Assembly: GCF_014648675.1 (NCBI RefSeq)
Contig: NZ_BMRO01000015.1
Location: forward strand, 92,084 to 156,083
Direction: 5' to 3'
Origin: Actinomadura livida
Lineage (GTDB): Bacteria; Actinomycetota; Actinomycetes; Streptosporangiales; Streptosporangiaceae
Length of the DNA stretch: 64,000 bases
Positions 9,090 through 17,534 of this stretch are shown piece after piece; the stretch's first letter is position 1; each line of letters starts with the position of its first letter. Position numbers and translations under genes: made by a program. The notes under the pieces are model-generated. The model did not search any database, was not told the origin of the DNA, and saw only the letters and a program-made list of their open reading frames with translations.

Positions 9090-9926
9090 GTGGAACGGGA
9101 GCCGCGGGTGGCGTTCGTGCTCGGGGGCGGCGGCGTCCTCGGCGCGCACGAGGTCGGCATGCTGCGCGCGCTGCGGGAGATGGGCATCAGCCCGGACCTC
9201 GTCGTGGGCACGTCGATCGGGGCGGTGAACGGCGCGTTCATCGCCGCCTCGCCGGACACGGCCGTCGAGCGCCTCACCGGGCTGTGGTCGGACGACTCCG
9301 TGCGCGACGTGTTCGGCGCGCGGGTCTGGTCGCGGCTGTGGACGCTCGCCCGCTCCGGCACCCACCTGCACTCGAACGAGCCGCTGCACCGGATGCTCGA
9401 CGAGCTGCTGCCCGTCCGGACGTTCGAGGAGCTGGCCGTCCCGTTCCAGTGCGTCGCGGCGGGCATCGAGACGGCGATGGCGCACTGGTTCACGGACGGG
9501 CCGCTCACCCCGGCGGTGCTCGCCTCGTCCGCCGTGCCGGGACTGCTGCCGCCCGTCCGGGTCGGCGACCGGCACTACTTCGACGGCGGGCTCGTGCACA
9601 GCATCCCGGTCGGCCGCGCCGTCATGCTCGGCGCCACGACCGTCTACGTCCTGCACGTCGGGCGGATCGAGCGCGACCTGCCGCCGCCGCGCCGGCCCTG
9701 GGAGGTGGGCATGGTCGCGTTCGAGATCGCGCGGCGGCACCGCTTCTTCGAGGAGATGGCGGAACTGCCGGACGACCTGGACGTCCACGTCCTCCCGGCG
9801 GGCACGGCGCCGCAGAAGTCCGGGGTCGACCTCGCCCAGATGAGGTACCGGAATGTGGCGGGAATCCGCGTCCACATCGAACGCGCCTACCAGGCATCAT
9901 TGGAGTACCTCAAAGAACGAGCGTGA
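9090..9926 (+). CDS. Patatin-like phospholipase
   Basis: A 278-residue Ser/Asp-dyad lipid acyl hydrolase, probably cytoplasmic or membrane-peripheral. The oxyanion loop G-G-G-G-V-L-G is at 12-18, the nucleophile elbow G-T-S-I-G (S42) at 40-44, and the catalytic Asp is D165 in Y-F-D-G-G. This matches the RssA/YchK-type bacterial patatins in length and order. The start is GTG with GAAGGAGG upstream. The stop codon is followed after one base by the acyltransferase ATG, so the two genes should be co-translated and may act together in phospholipid remodelling. Confidence 0.92.
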   Translation: MEREPRVAFVLGGGGVLGAHEVGMLRALREMGISPDLVVGTSIGAVNGAFIAASPDTAVERLTGLWSDDSVRDVFGARVWSRLWTLARSGTHLHSNEPLHRMLDELLPVRTFEELAVPFQCVAAGIETAMAHWFTDGPLTPAVLASSAVPGLLPPVRVGDRHYFDGGLVHSIPVGRAVMLGATTVYVLHVGRIERDLPPPRRPWEVGMVAFEIARRHRFFEEMAELPDDLDVHVLPAGTAPQKSGVDLAQMRYRNVAGIRVHIERAYQASLEYLKERA

Positions 9927-9927
9927 C

Positions 9928-10926
9928 ATGCTGCCTCCCCCCGTCGTCCGCCGCCTGCTCCTGACGCCGCTCCTGTTCGCGCTGACCCTGCTGGTCGTGG
10001 TGGTGTTCCCGGTCGCCTACGCGGTCGCGTACGTCCTCGGCCGCGAGCGCAAGCGCGCCGCCCGGCTGCTCTGGTTCGCGCTCGTGTGGGGGACGCGGGA
10101 GTCTTCCGCCGTGCTGGAGTGCGGGTGGCTGTGGCTTCGCCGGCGGACCCGCGACGACCGGCACTACGACATCATCGCCCGCTACGTCGCCGGCCTGTAC
10201 GCGGCGGCGGAGCGGCGGCTCGGCCTGCGGCTGGTGATCGAGGGCGCGGCCGAGGGGAAGGCCGGACGGGACGACGCGGGCGAGGCGGGAGACGGCGACC
10301 GGCCGCTGATCGTGCTCAGCCGGCACGCGGGCCCCGGCGACGCGCTGCTCCTCGTCCACCACCTGCTCGCCGACTACCGGCGGCGGCCGCGCGTGGTCAT
10401 GAAGGCGATGCTCCAGTTCGACCCCTGCATCGACATCGCGGCGAACCGCATGCCGAACGCGTGGGTGTCGCCCGGCGGCGGCGCCGTCGACGACATCGCC
10501 CGGCTCGCCGCCGGCCTCGGCCCCCGCGACGCGCTCGTCATCTTCCCCGAGGGCGGCAACTTCTCCCCGGAGCGCCGCCGCCGCGCGATCCGGCGGCTGG
10601 CCCGGCTCCGCCGCGTGCGGGAGGCGGAGCGCGCCGCCCGGATGCGGAACCTGATGCCGCCCCGCCCCGGCGGCGTGCTGGCCGCGCTGGAGTCCGCGCC
10701 GTCCGCCGACGTCGTGTTCGTCGCGCACGTCGGCCTCGACCACATGGCCACGCCCGGCGACATCTGGCGGCACGTCCCGCTCACCGGGGACGTCCAGGCC
10801 CGCTGGTGGCGGATCCCCGCCGAGGACGTCCCCCGCGACCGCGAGGCCCGCACCGACTGGCTCTACACGCAGTGGGAACGCGCGGACGCCTGGATCAGCG
10901 CCCGCAAGGAACCCGTACCGAAGTGA
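9928..10926 (+). CDS. PlsC-type 1-acylglycerol-3-phosphate acyltransferase
   Basis: A 332-residue membrane acyltransferase. Residues 8-36 form a hydrophobic helix. The acyltransferase domain has H-A-G-P-G-D (133-138), which is the H-x4-D catalytic motif with an unusual inner sequence, and F-P-E-G-G (206-210) for the phosphate-binding block. An Arg-rich segment (214-240) lies just after it. The start ATG is one base past the patatin stop, and an S4-domain gene follows 12 nt after the end, so the three form an operon. It probably acylates a lysophospholipid or related polar lipid; the exact acceptor is unknown. Confidence 0.85.
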   Translation: MLPPPVVRRLLLTPLLFALTLLVVVVFPVAYAVAYVLGRERKRAARLLWFALVWGTRESSAVLECGWLWLRRRTRDDRHYDIIARYVAGLYAAAERRLGLRLVIEGAAEGKAGRDDAGEAGDGDRPLIVLSRHAGPGDALLLVHHLLADYRRRPRVVMKAMLQFDPCIDIAANRMPNAWVSPGGGAVDDIARLAAGLGPRDALVIFPEGGNFSPERRRRAIRRLARLRRVREAERAARMRNLMPPRPGGVLAALESAPSADVVFVAHVGLDHMATPGDIWRHVPLTGDVQARWWRIPAEDVPRDREARTDWLYTQWERADAWISARKEPVPK

Positions 10927-10938
10927 CATCATGGACCC

Positions 10939-11343
10939 ATGGGCGATGAGGGCACCGTGCGGGTCGACCTGTGGCTCTGGTCCGTGCGCCTGCTGAAGAC
11001 CCGCTCGATGGCGACGACCGCCTGCCGCGCGGGCCATGTCCGGGTGAACGACGAGCGCGCCAAGCCGTCCACGTCGGTGAAGCCCGGCGACGAGATCCGG
11101 CTCCGCCATGACGGGCGCGAGCGGATCGTCGTCGTGCAGAAGGTCATCCGCAAGCGGGTCGGGGCGCCGGCCGCCGCCGAGTGCCTGATCGACAAGAGCC
11201 CGCCCCCGCCGCCGCGCGAGGCGCTCATCCCGGTCGGCCGCCGCGAGCGCGGCGCGGGCCGCCCCACCAAGCGCGAGCGCCGCGAGCTGGAACGCGTCCT
11301 CGACCGCTACCGCACGCTCAACAACCCGCCCGAGCAGGACTGA
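10939..11343 (+). CDS. S4-domain RNA-binding protein (Hsp15/HslR type)
   Basis: A 134-residue protein with the S4 RNA-binding fold at about 8-70: R-V-D-L-W-L-W-S-V-R-L-L-K-T-R-S is the family signature, and A-C-R-A-G-H-V-R-V-N and V-K-P-G-D-E-I follow. The C-terminal half is strongly basic with R-G-A-G-R-P-T-K-R-E-R-R, as in Hsp15-like proteins, which recycle 50S subunits that still carry nascent chains. It is the last gene of the patatin-acyltransferase operon. The family call is firm; the ribosome-rescue role is by homology. Confidence 0.9.
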   Translation: MGDEGTVRVDLWLWSVRLLKTRSMATTACRAGHVRVNDERAKPSTSVKPGDEIRLRHDGRERIVVVQKVIRKRVGAPAAAECLIDKSPPPPPREALIPVGRRERGAGRPTKRERRELERVLDRYRTLNNPPEQD

Positions 11344-11360
11344 CCGGGCTCACCCGGTCA
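11341..11360. terminator. Short hairpin spanning two convergent stop codons
   Basis: TGACCGGG and CCCGGTCA form a perfect 8-bp stem with a CTCA loop. The left arm contains the stop codon of the S4 gene and the right arm the stop codon of the convergent arylsulfotransferase gene, so one compact element may serve both. Confidence 0.5.
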
Positions 11361-12818
11361 CACGGTCCGGGGCGTGGAGCGGCCGAGGGACGAGCCGTCC
11401 ACCGCGACGGCCTCCGCCACGACGTACCGCGCCCGGGGGACGGTGGCGGCGGTCTCGAAGCCGGTCCGCCGCGCCGACCCCGCCATCGCCAGGCTCAGGC
11501 TCGACGGGGCCGATCCGGTGTGGAACCGCCACGCGGCGACGCCCGTCGCGCCGTTCCAGCTCACGTGGACGCGCATCCGGTCGTCGCCCACCGGGGCCGC
11601 CACCACGGCGGGGCCCGTCGCGGGCCGGCCGTTCCAGGGGGCGCGGTAGGCGCGGTACGAACCGTCCCCGACGCCGGTCATCTCCAGGGCGGGCCGCCCG
11701 TCGCCGGTGAACTCCGTCACCGCCCCGGTCGAGCCCCAGCCGACGAGCGCGTTCCCGCCCGGCAGGAGCTGCATGTTCCCCATGTACTGCCCGAAGGTGC
11801 GGCCGTCGGTGAACTCCTGGACGAGCCTCACCTCCCGGGCCTCCTCGTCGACGTCCAGGATCATCCCCCGGGACGGGCCGTCGCCCGGGTTGGTGATCTG
11901 GTTGTCGAAGAGCGAGATCGTCCCGTCCGGCTGGCGGCGGGCGTCGTGCTGCCAGGCGAACTTCGCCTTCCCGTCTAGCGGGAAGTCGCTGCGCCTGCCG
12001 CCGAGCCGCCAGCGGACGGCGCCCGTCCGGCGGTCGAGCGAGTAAAGGGCGCAGGAGTTGCGCGCCGACAGGAGCAGGGTGTCCCCGTCGTCCTGGATCG
12101 AGTTGACGTGGATCGGGTCGAACGGCTTGCCCGGCGTGCCGTCGGCGTTCTCGGCCAGCGGAGTGAGCGTCTCGGTGAGGTCGAGATTGTCGAGGGCGCT
12201 CCAGTCGAGCAGGACCTCGCTCGTCCGGACGTCGATCTCCTGGACCCGGTTGTCGAGGACGCGCCCGTCGCGCGGGCCGCCGATCGGCCGCATGTCGGCG
12301 GCCACCTCCGGATAGGCGATGAACAGCGCCGTGCCGCGGTCGGTGAGCACGAACTCGTGGAAGTCCCCCTGGACGCCGTTGCCCGTGCGGACCTCGGCGA
12401 CGCGCCGGTAGTCCTGGCCGAGGACGACTCCGACGCCGTACCCGTAGCCGCCCTCCCTGCGTTCGCCCACCCAGTAGGTGAGCACCGGCTCGCCCTCGTA
12501 GGTCTGGACCCGCACGTCGGTCACGAGTTGGTCCGAGCGGTGGATCCAGACGGGTTCGCCGCGGTCGTCGACGATGAGGGCGTCGGCGTCGTCCCGCCCT
12601 CGGAACGGGGCGATGAACAGCAGGCCGTCCGCAGTCCGGCCGTGCCGCCGCGCCTTCAGCTGCGGCGGAGTAACGCCCGGCATCGTGACGTAGCCCCCGC
12701 CCCCGGCGGCCGGTGCGGGCCGGGAGTCGGTGCCGGAACCGCGGGGCCCGACGGCGCTGAGGAGGGTCGCTCCCCCGGCCAGCCCCGCGACGAGAAAGCC
12801 GCGACGTGTGAGGCTCAT
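11358..12818 (-). CDS. Tat-exported arylsulfotransferase-family protein
   Basis: A 486-residue protein with a twin-arginine signal (L-T-R-R-G-F-L-V, residues 3-10). The body has the features of the arylsulfotransferase (ASST) beta-propeller: G-L-L-F-I-A-P near the start, D-F-H-E-F-V-L-T-D-R-G-T-A-L-F, D-P-I-H-V-N-S-I-Q, W-Q-H-D-A-R-R and F-D-N-Q-I-T. The His residues in these blocks are the usual active-site positions. It probably works outside the membrane, either as a sulfotransferase or as a propeller-type binding protein. It is divergent from the GH97 gene across 93 bp, which suggests shared control. Confidence 0.8.
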   Translation of the reverse strand: MSLTRRGFLVAGLAGGATLLSAVGPRGSGTDSRPAPAAGGGGYVTMPGVTPPQLKARRHGRTADGLLFIAPFRGRDDADALIVDDRGEPVWIHRSDQLVTDVRVQTYEGEPVLTYWVGERREGGYGYGVGVVLGQDYRRVAEVRTGNGVQGDFHEFVLTDRGTALFIAYPEVAADMRPIGGPRDGRVLDNRVQEIDVRTSEVLLDWSALDNLDLTETLTPLAENADGTPGKPFDPIHVNSIQDDGDTLLLSARNSCALYSLDRRTGAVRWRLGGRRSDFPLDGKAKFAWQHDARRQPDGTISLFDNQITNPGDGPSRGMILDVDEEAREVRLVQEFTDGRTFGQYMGNMQLLPGGNALVGWGSTGAVTEFTGDGRPALEMTGVGDGSYRAYRAPWNGRPATGPAVVAAPVGDDRMRVHVSWNGATGVAAWRFHTGSAPSSLSLAMAGSARRTGFETAATVPRARYVVAEAVAVDGSSLGRSTPRTV

Positions 12819-12911
12819 GTCGACTTTCTATCGCGTTCCATCTAAAAACGGCATCAACAGGAGGATCAGGTGTTCACTGTCCGTGCCCTGGAAGGCACCA
12901 TGTAGGGCACC

Positions 12912-14990
12912 ATGCCGAACCCGGGACCCGCGCGATCCACGCGCCGAGCGCTGCGGACCGTGACGGCGTTCCTGACGGCGGGCGCGTTCCTGGCCGTGCT
13001 GTCCGGAGCGACCGCCGGTGCCCCTCCGCCACCTGATCAACCCGTGGTGACGTCACCGGGCGGCGCCCTCTCGCTGACCGTCACCGTGGACGACGGCCGC
13101 CTCCGGTACTCCGTGCGCCGCGCCGGTACCGTCCTCGTGGAGCCGTCGGCCCTCGGCCTGAGGCTCACCGACGGCACCACGCTCGGCGGCGACGTCCGTA
13201 TCACCGCCACCCGCACGAGGACGAGCGACACCACCTGGAAACCGCTGTGGGGCGCGGACTCCACCGTCCGCGACCACTACCGGGAGCTCACCGTGCAGCT
13301 CCGGCAGGAGGGCGGCAGGTTCTTCGACCTCGTCGTCCGCGCCTACGACGACGGCGTGGCGTTCCGCTACCGGGTCCCGCGCCAGCGCGCCCTCCCGGCG
13401 CTGGAGATCGTGGACGAGGCCACCGAGATCGCCATCGCGGGCGACCCGGTCGCGTGGTGGACGCCCCGCGACCTCGACACCGACGAGAAGATGTGGCGGT
13501 CGTCCGCCTACACCGCCATGGACGCCGGGAACACCCCGGTGACCTTCCGGTACGGCGGCGGGACGCACCTGTCCGTCCACGAGGCGGACCTGACCGACTA
13601 CGCGGCGATGACCGTCGTCCCCGAGGCGGGACGCCTCCGCGCCGCGCTCGTCCCGACCCCCGGCCGGACGGCCGCGGTCGTCACCGGCACCGGCCGGACG
13701 ACCCCCTGGCGCGCGCTGACCATCACGCCCGACGCGGGCGGGCTGATCGAGTCCCACCTGCTGGAGAACCTCAACCCGCCCTGCGCGATCTGCACGGGCG
13801 ACACCTCGTGGATCGAGCCGCTCAAGTACGCGGGGATCTGGTGGCTGATCCAGCACCGCAGGGCGACGTGGAAGGCCGGGCCGTGGCAGGGCGCCACCAC
13901 CGCGCGCGCCAAGGAGTACATCGACTTCGCCGCCGCCCACGGCATCCGTGGGCTGCTCGCCGAAGGGTGGAACGAGGGCTGGGAGGGCGACTGGTCCGAC
14001 CAGGACTTCCTCCGCGCCGCCCCGCGCTTCGACCTCGCCGAGGTCGTCGCCTACGGCAAGAGTAAGGGCGTCGAGTTCGTCTCCCACAACGAGACCGGCT
14101 CGGGCGTCGCCAACTACGAAAGGCAGATCGACGCCGCGTTCGCCCTCTACGAGCGGCTCGGCATCCACTACCTCAAGACCGGGTACGTGGGGAAGATCCC
14201 CGGCCGGCACCACTTCGACCAGCGGATGGTCAACCACTACCGGCTCGTCCTGGAAAAGGCCGCGCGGCACCGCATCAACGTCATCTGCCACGAATGCGTC
14301 CACGGCACCGGGGAGACGCGGACCTACCCGAACGCGCTGGCCCGCGAGGCGGTGCGCGGCCAGGAATGGGAGGCGTTCAGCCGCGGCAACACTCCCGAGC
14401 ACACGCTCATCCTGCCCTTCACCCGAATGCTCTCCGGCCCGATGGACTACACCCCCGGCATCATGAACATCCGCTGGGATCCGCAGAAGGCCGGGCGCCG
14501 CGTCCACACGACGCTGGCCAAGCAGCTCGCCTACTACGTGACGTACTCGTCCGGCGCCCAGATGGCCGCCGACCTGCCCCGGCACTACGAGAACTCGCCC
14601 GGCCTCAAGTTCCTCGAGGACGTTCCCGTCACGTGGGACGAGACCAGGGTGCTCTCCGCCGAAGTCGGCGACCATCTCGTCATGGCCAGGCGCTCGGGCA
14701 CCGACTGGTACGTCGGCGCGATGACCGGCGAGCGGCCGCGGACGCTGCGTTACCCGCTGTCCTTCCTCGGCGAGGGCACGTGGGTCGCGGAGTCCTACTC
14801 CGACGGGCCGGAGACCGACTACGCGCGCAACCCGGAGGCCGTCGACGTCGCCCGCACCGTCGTGACCCGCACCGGCACGTTCACCGCCGCGCTGGTGCGC
14901 AGCGGCGGCCAGGCGGTGCGGTTCCGTCCCGCCACACCCGCTGACCTGCAGCACCCCTCACCGACCCCGCCCCCGGCGCAACGAGGGTGA
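12912..14990 (+). CDS. Secreted glycoside hydrolase family 97 enzyme
   Basis: A 692-residue exported alpha-glucosidase/alpha-galactosidase-type enzyme. A signal peptide spans about 1-36; the GH97 N-terminal beta domain (about 40-290) precedes the barrel, with W-W-L-I-Q-H, A-E-G-W-N-E-G-W and H-E-C-V-H-G-T-G-E-T-R-T-Y-P-N. Glu residues in H-E-C-V-H, G-Q-E-W-E and T-P-E-H are candidate catalytic acids. Where retaining GH97 enzymes carry an Asp nucleophile this one reads Y-L-K-T-G-Y-V-G, so it is probably of the inverting type. A Pro-rich C-terminal tail follows. It is divergent from the arylsulfotransferase-like gene. Confidence 0.88.
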   Translation: MPNPGPARSTRRALRTVTAFLTAGAFLAVLSGATAGAPPPPDQPVVTSPGGALSLTVTVDDGRLRYSVRRAGTVLVEPSALGLRLTDGTTLGGDVRITATRTRTSDTTWKPLWGADSTVRDHYRELTVQLRQEGGRFFDLVVRAYDDGVAFRYRVPRQRALPALEIVDEATEIAIAGDPVAWWTPRDLDTDEKMWRSSAYTAMDAGNTPVTFRYGGGTHLSVHEADLTDYAAMTVVPEAGRLRAALVPTPGRTAAVVTGTGRTTPWRALTITPDAGGLIESHLLENLNPPCAICTGDTSWIEPLKYAGIWWLIQHRRATWKAGPWQGATTARAKEYIDFAAAHGIRGLLAEGWNEGWEGDWSDQDFLRAAPRFDLAEVVAYGKSKGVEFVSHNETGSGVANYERQIDAAFALYERLGIHYLKTGYVGKIPGRHHFDQRMVNHYRLVLEKAARHRINVICHECVHGTGETRTYPNALAREAVRGQEWEAFSRGNTPEHTLILPFTRMLSGPMDYTPGIMNIRWDPQKAGRRVHTTLAKQLAYYVTYSSGAQMAADLPRHYENSPGLKFLEDVPVTWDETRVLSAEVGDHLVMARRSGTDWYVGAMTGERPRTLRYPLSFLGEGTWVAESYSDGPETDYARNPEAVDVARTVVTRTGTFTAALVRSGGQAVRFRPATPADLQHPSPTPPPAQRG

Positions 14991-15031
14991 GGGAAACGTT
15001 GAGCCGAGAGGCGAGCGTGTAGAAAGGCGGG

Positions 15032-15679
15032 ATGGGCTCCGTACCGCCGTTGCTGCTCGCGCTGGACCTGGCCGGCACCTTCGCCTTCGGCCTCAACGGC
15101 GCGCTGACGGCCGTGCGCGCGACCCGGCTGGACGTGGTCGGCGTCGTCGGCCTCGGGATGATCACCGCGCTGGGCGGCGGGGTCATCCGGGACGTCATCC
15201 TCGGCGCGGTCCCGCCCGCCACGTTCGTCGACTGGCGCTACTTCGCGCTCGCCGCGGGCGGCGGCCTGCTCGCGTTCGGCTTCAGCCGGGTCCTGGACCG
15301 CCTGGAGATGCCCATCACGGTGATGGACGCGATCGGGCTGAGCACGTTCGCCGTCATCGGCGCGAGCAAGGCACTGGCCTACGGCCTGGGCGTCGGGCCC
15401 GCCCTGCTGCTGGGCGTGGTCACCGGCGTGGGCGGCGGCACGATGCGCGACGTCCTCATCGGCCGGATCCCCTCGGTGCTCCGCAGCGACCTCTACGCGA
15501 TCCCGGCCTTCGTCGCCGCCGCGATCACGGTCGTGGCGACCCACCTGGACCTCTACGGGCTCCCCGCCGCCCTGCTCGCCGTCGCGGCCTGCTTCGTCAT
15601 CCGCATGCTCGGCGTCCACCTGGAACTGAACGCCCCCGGCCCGCCGCGCCCCCCGGACCCCGACCCCGCAGATTCTTAG
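15032..15679 (+). CDS. TRIC-type (UPF0126) membrane protein
   Basis: A 215-residue protein with about seven membrane helices in two repeated halves. Each half carries the family's Gly-rich motif: G-G-G-V-I-R-D at about 49-55 and G-G-G-T-M-R-D-V-L-I-G at about 136-146. Bacterial members form trimeric cation channels and are often annotated as trimeric intracellular cation channel proteins. Its stop overlaps the stop of the convergent methyltransferase by 4 bases. The transported ion in this organism is unknown. Confidence 0.9.
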   Translation: MGSVPPLLLALDLAGTFAFGLNGALTAVRATRLDVVGVVGLGMITALGGGVIRDVILGAVPPATFVDWRYFALAAGGGLLAFGFSRVLDRLEMPITVMDAIGLSTFAVIGASKALAYGLGVGPALLLGVVTGVGGGTMRDVLIGRIPSVLRSDLYAIPAFVAAAITVVATHLDLYGLPAALLAVAACFVIRMLGVHLELNAPGPPRPPDPDPADS

Positions 15680-16401
15680 CCCGGCCCGTCCGCGTCCTTG
15701 CGGGCGAGGACGAGGCGGTAGCGGGGCGTGCCGTCCCGGCGGCGGCCGAGCGATGCCATGGGAGCCGTGGTGACGGCGAAGCCGGCCGCCGCCAGGTCGT
15801 CGCGGAGCGCGCCCAGCGTGCAGGTGCGGTAGTACATGACGAACGGGGGGCGCCAGACGGCGTTCCGGACGCGCATGGCCGCGTCGAACCCGAGCATCGC
15901 CCAGTACTGGGCCGAGGCCAGGGGCGGCGGCGCGCCGAGCGGGAAGGCGAAGAGCCCGCCGGGACGCAGCGCCCGGTGCACCCCGGCGAAGATCGGGGGC
16001 CGCTCGGCGGGCAGCAGGTGGCCGAGGGCCCCGAAGGTGACGGCGAGGTCGAACTCTCCGGAGAACGTCAGGGCTCGGACGTCGGCCTGGACCCACTCCG
16101 CGTCCGGGTGCGCCTCGGCGGCCTGCGCGAGCATCCCGCGGCTGAAGTCGACGCCCGTGATCCGTCCCGCGCACAGCGGTCCGAGGACCCGCATGCCCGC
16201 GCCGGTGCCGCAGCAGACGTCCAGCCCGGCACCGAACGGCCCGAGCGGACGCAGCACGCCGAGGGTCGCGTCGAGGATGCCGTCCGGCGTGCGGAAGGGG
16301 GTGTGGTCGAACTTCGGGGCGAGCAGGTCGTAGCCGCGTTCGACCGAGGACAGCGCCTGGACGGCCAGTTCACGCAGCGACGGCCCCTGGGGCGAGAACA
16401 T
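15676..16401 (-). CDS. Class I SAM-dependent methyltransferase
   Basis: A 241-residue cytoplasmic protein. The SAM-binding motif I is G-L-D-V-C-C-G-T-G-A-G (about 58-68), followed by the acidic post-I residue in I-T-G-V-D-F-S and by Q-A-D-V-R-A-L in motif II, as in Methyltransf_11/25 enzymes. The substrate cannot be read from sequence. It ends tail-to-tail with the TRIC-type gene and is followed upstream by a small membrane-protein gene on the same strand. Confidence 0.85.
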   Translation of the reverse strand: MFSPQGPSLRELAVQALSSVERGYDLLAPKFDHTPFRTPDGILDATLGVLRPLGPFGAGLDVCCGTGAGMRVLGPLCAGRITGVDFSRGMLAQAAEAHPDAEWVQADVRALTFSGEFDLAVTFGALGHLLPAERPPIFAGVHRALRPGGLFAFPLGAPPPLASAQYWAMLGFDAAMRVRNAVWRPPFVMYYRTCTLGALRDDLAAAGFAVTTAPMASLGRRRDGTPRYRLVLARKDADGPG

Positions 16402-16410
16402 CGCCCGAGC

Positions 16411-16980
16411 CTATCCGCCGCCCGCGTCCGTGATCGCGGACCGACGGCGAAGCACGCGGCGCACCAGCCACGGGAGCCAGAGGACGGCGGTCAGTACGAG
16501 TGCGGCCGCCGCCGTCAGGGCGAAGGATCTCGGCGTGGCGAAATCGGGACAGACGCGGGCGTCCTGTACATGGGCTTCGGGGTCGCGCGGCGTGTAGCAG
16601 ACGGTCACCCGATCCCCCTCCTCCGGCAGGTCCTTCCAGGCGGTGACCTTCGCGGACACCGCGCGGCCGTCGCGCGCGGTGAACCGCACGTTCGCGTAAT
16701 CGCCGCTCTTGACCTCCACCGCCTTCTCGACCCGCCCGGCGGCCAGCATCCGCTCACCCCGCAGCGCGGCCGCCTCGTGCCAGGCGATCCCCGCGCTTGC
16801 CAGGGTGAACGCTACGGCCGCGAGAAGCAGCACGGTGAGGAGAACACGAACGGCCGGCCAGCCCCGCAGGGCCCTCTCCCTGGACGGGACGTACGTGCGG
16901 GCGGCGTCGAGGTCGGCGGCCTGCCGCCGGGCATGCCTGCGCGCTATCGCACCCAGGAGGCCGCGTCCGTTTTCGTTCAT
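16411..16980 (-). CDS. Two-helix membrane protein (DUF3592-like)
   Basis: A 189-residue protein with a basic N-terminus, one membrane helix (about 45-68), a mixed domain with V-R-F-T-A-R-D-G-R and G-D-x-V-x-V-C-Y-T-P-R-D-P, and a second helix near the C-terminus. The middle segment resembles DUF3592 domains, which are extracytoplasmic and of unknown function. I chose the ATG at 16980; a TTG at 17058 would add 26 residues but gives a less usual start. No clear ribosome binding site marks either one. Confidence 0.65.
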   Translation of the reverse strand: MNENGRGLLGAIARRHARRQAADLDAARTYVPSRERALRGWPAVRVLLTVLLLAAVAFTLASAGIAWHEAAALRGERMLAAGRVEKAVEVKSGDYANVRFTARDGRAVSAKVTAWKDLPEEGDRVTVCYTPRDPEAHVQDARVCPDFATPRSFALTAAAALVLTAVLWLPWLVRRVLRRRSAITDAGGG

Positions 16981-17095
16981 AGCACAGGGGAGACGTCCCG
17001 CCGCTTGCGCCGGTTCACCGACCGCCCACAAACGGACAAATTCCCACCACGTGGACAACGCGTCCCGGGGTCACGATCCGCGGGCGGGGGAGTGG

Positions 17096-17335
17096 TCAGG
17101 TTGGGGGATGGGTGTCGAGCCAGGCCGTGGCGCGGCGGGTCGACGCGCGCGACAGCCATGCGTCCTGGACGATCTCTGCCAGCTCGTCCCTGGTGAGCTC
17201 GCCGATGCGGCTTCCCCGCAGCAGCACGGACAGGTGGCCGTTGAAATGGGCGGTGGTGAAGAACGGCGACGCCTCGTCCTGGACCAGCGCCTGCTTGTCG
17301 TCCTCGGACTCGACCCAGAAGACGATCACATCCGG
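17096..17335 (-). pseudogene. MmcQ/YjbR-family gene, 3' part (split by the mobile element)
   Basis: These 79 codons plus stop encode the C-terminal half of an MmcQ/YjbR-family protein: P-D-V-I-V-F-W-V-E at the start, A-H-F-N-G-H-L-S-V-L-L, then E-I-V-Q-D-A-W-L. The N-terminal half lies at 19291-19476 on the same strand. Joining the two across a 1955-bp insertion gives one uninterrupted 141-residue protein in the correct frame. The frame also continues upstream into element sequence as far as an ATG at 17422, but those residues belong to the element. As it stands the fragment is unlikely to be functional. Confidence 0.85.
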
Positions 17336-17534
17336 TTGACGCGCTCCCCGGCGTGAATGCCGGAGATTCGGCCTGTGCCGCGCCGTTGCCGGTGCGGTCA
17401 CTTCCGTGGCTTCCTGCTTCACCGGGCTGTGCCCCTGACCGGAGTCGGGGGTCTTACCTGCCCTCCACAGGCGTTTAGGGTCTCCGCCTCCCCCGGGCGC
17501 CCGGGGGTTTCCGTCCGGCGGCGACCAGGAGGCG
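17336..17534 (-). ncRNA. Predicted omega-RNA scaffold of the TnpB element
   Basis: TnpB nucleases are guided by an RNA that spans the tnpB 3' end and the right end of the element. On the tnpB strand this region has a perfect 18-bp palindrome (17490-17507), and ends with GAATC, a hairpin (CTCCGGC...GCCGGGGAG, 17344-17365) and GTCAA at 17340-17336. This order resembles the ISDra2 scaffold end. The guide would begin at 17335 and read CCGGATGTGATCGTCTTC, which is the interrupted host gene. The 5' limit is not known and may lie inside tnpB. Confidence 0.55.

Noticed and set aside
17336..17422. 108-codon gene from the ATG at 17422
   Set aside because: The first 29 codons are the right end of the mobile element read through into the MmcQ/YjbR fragment.
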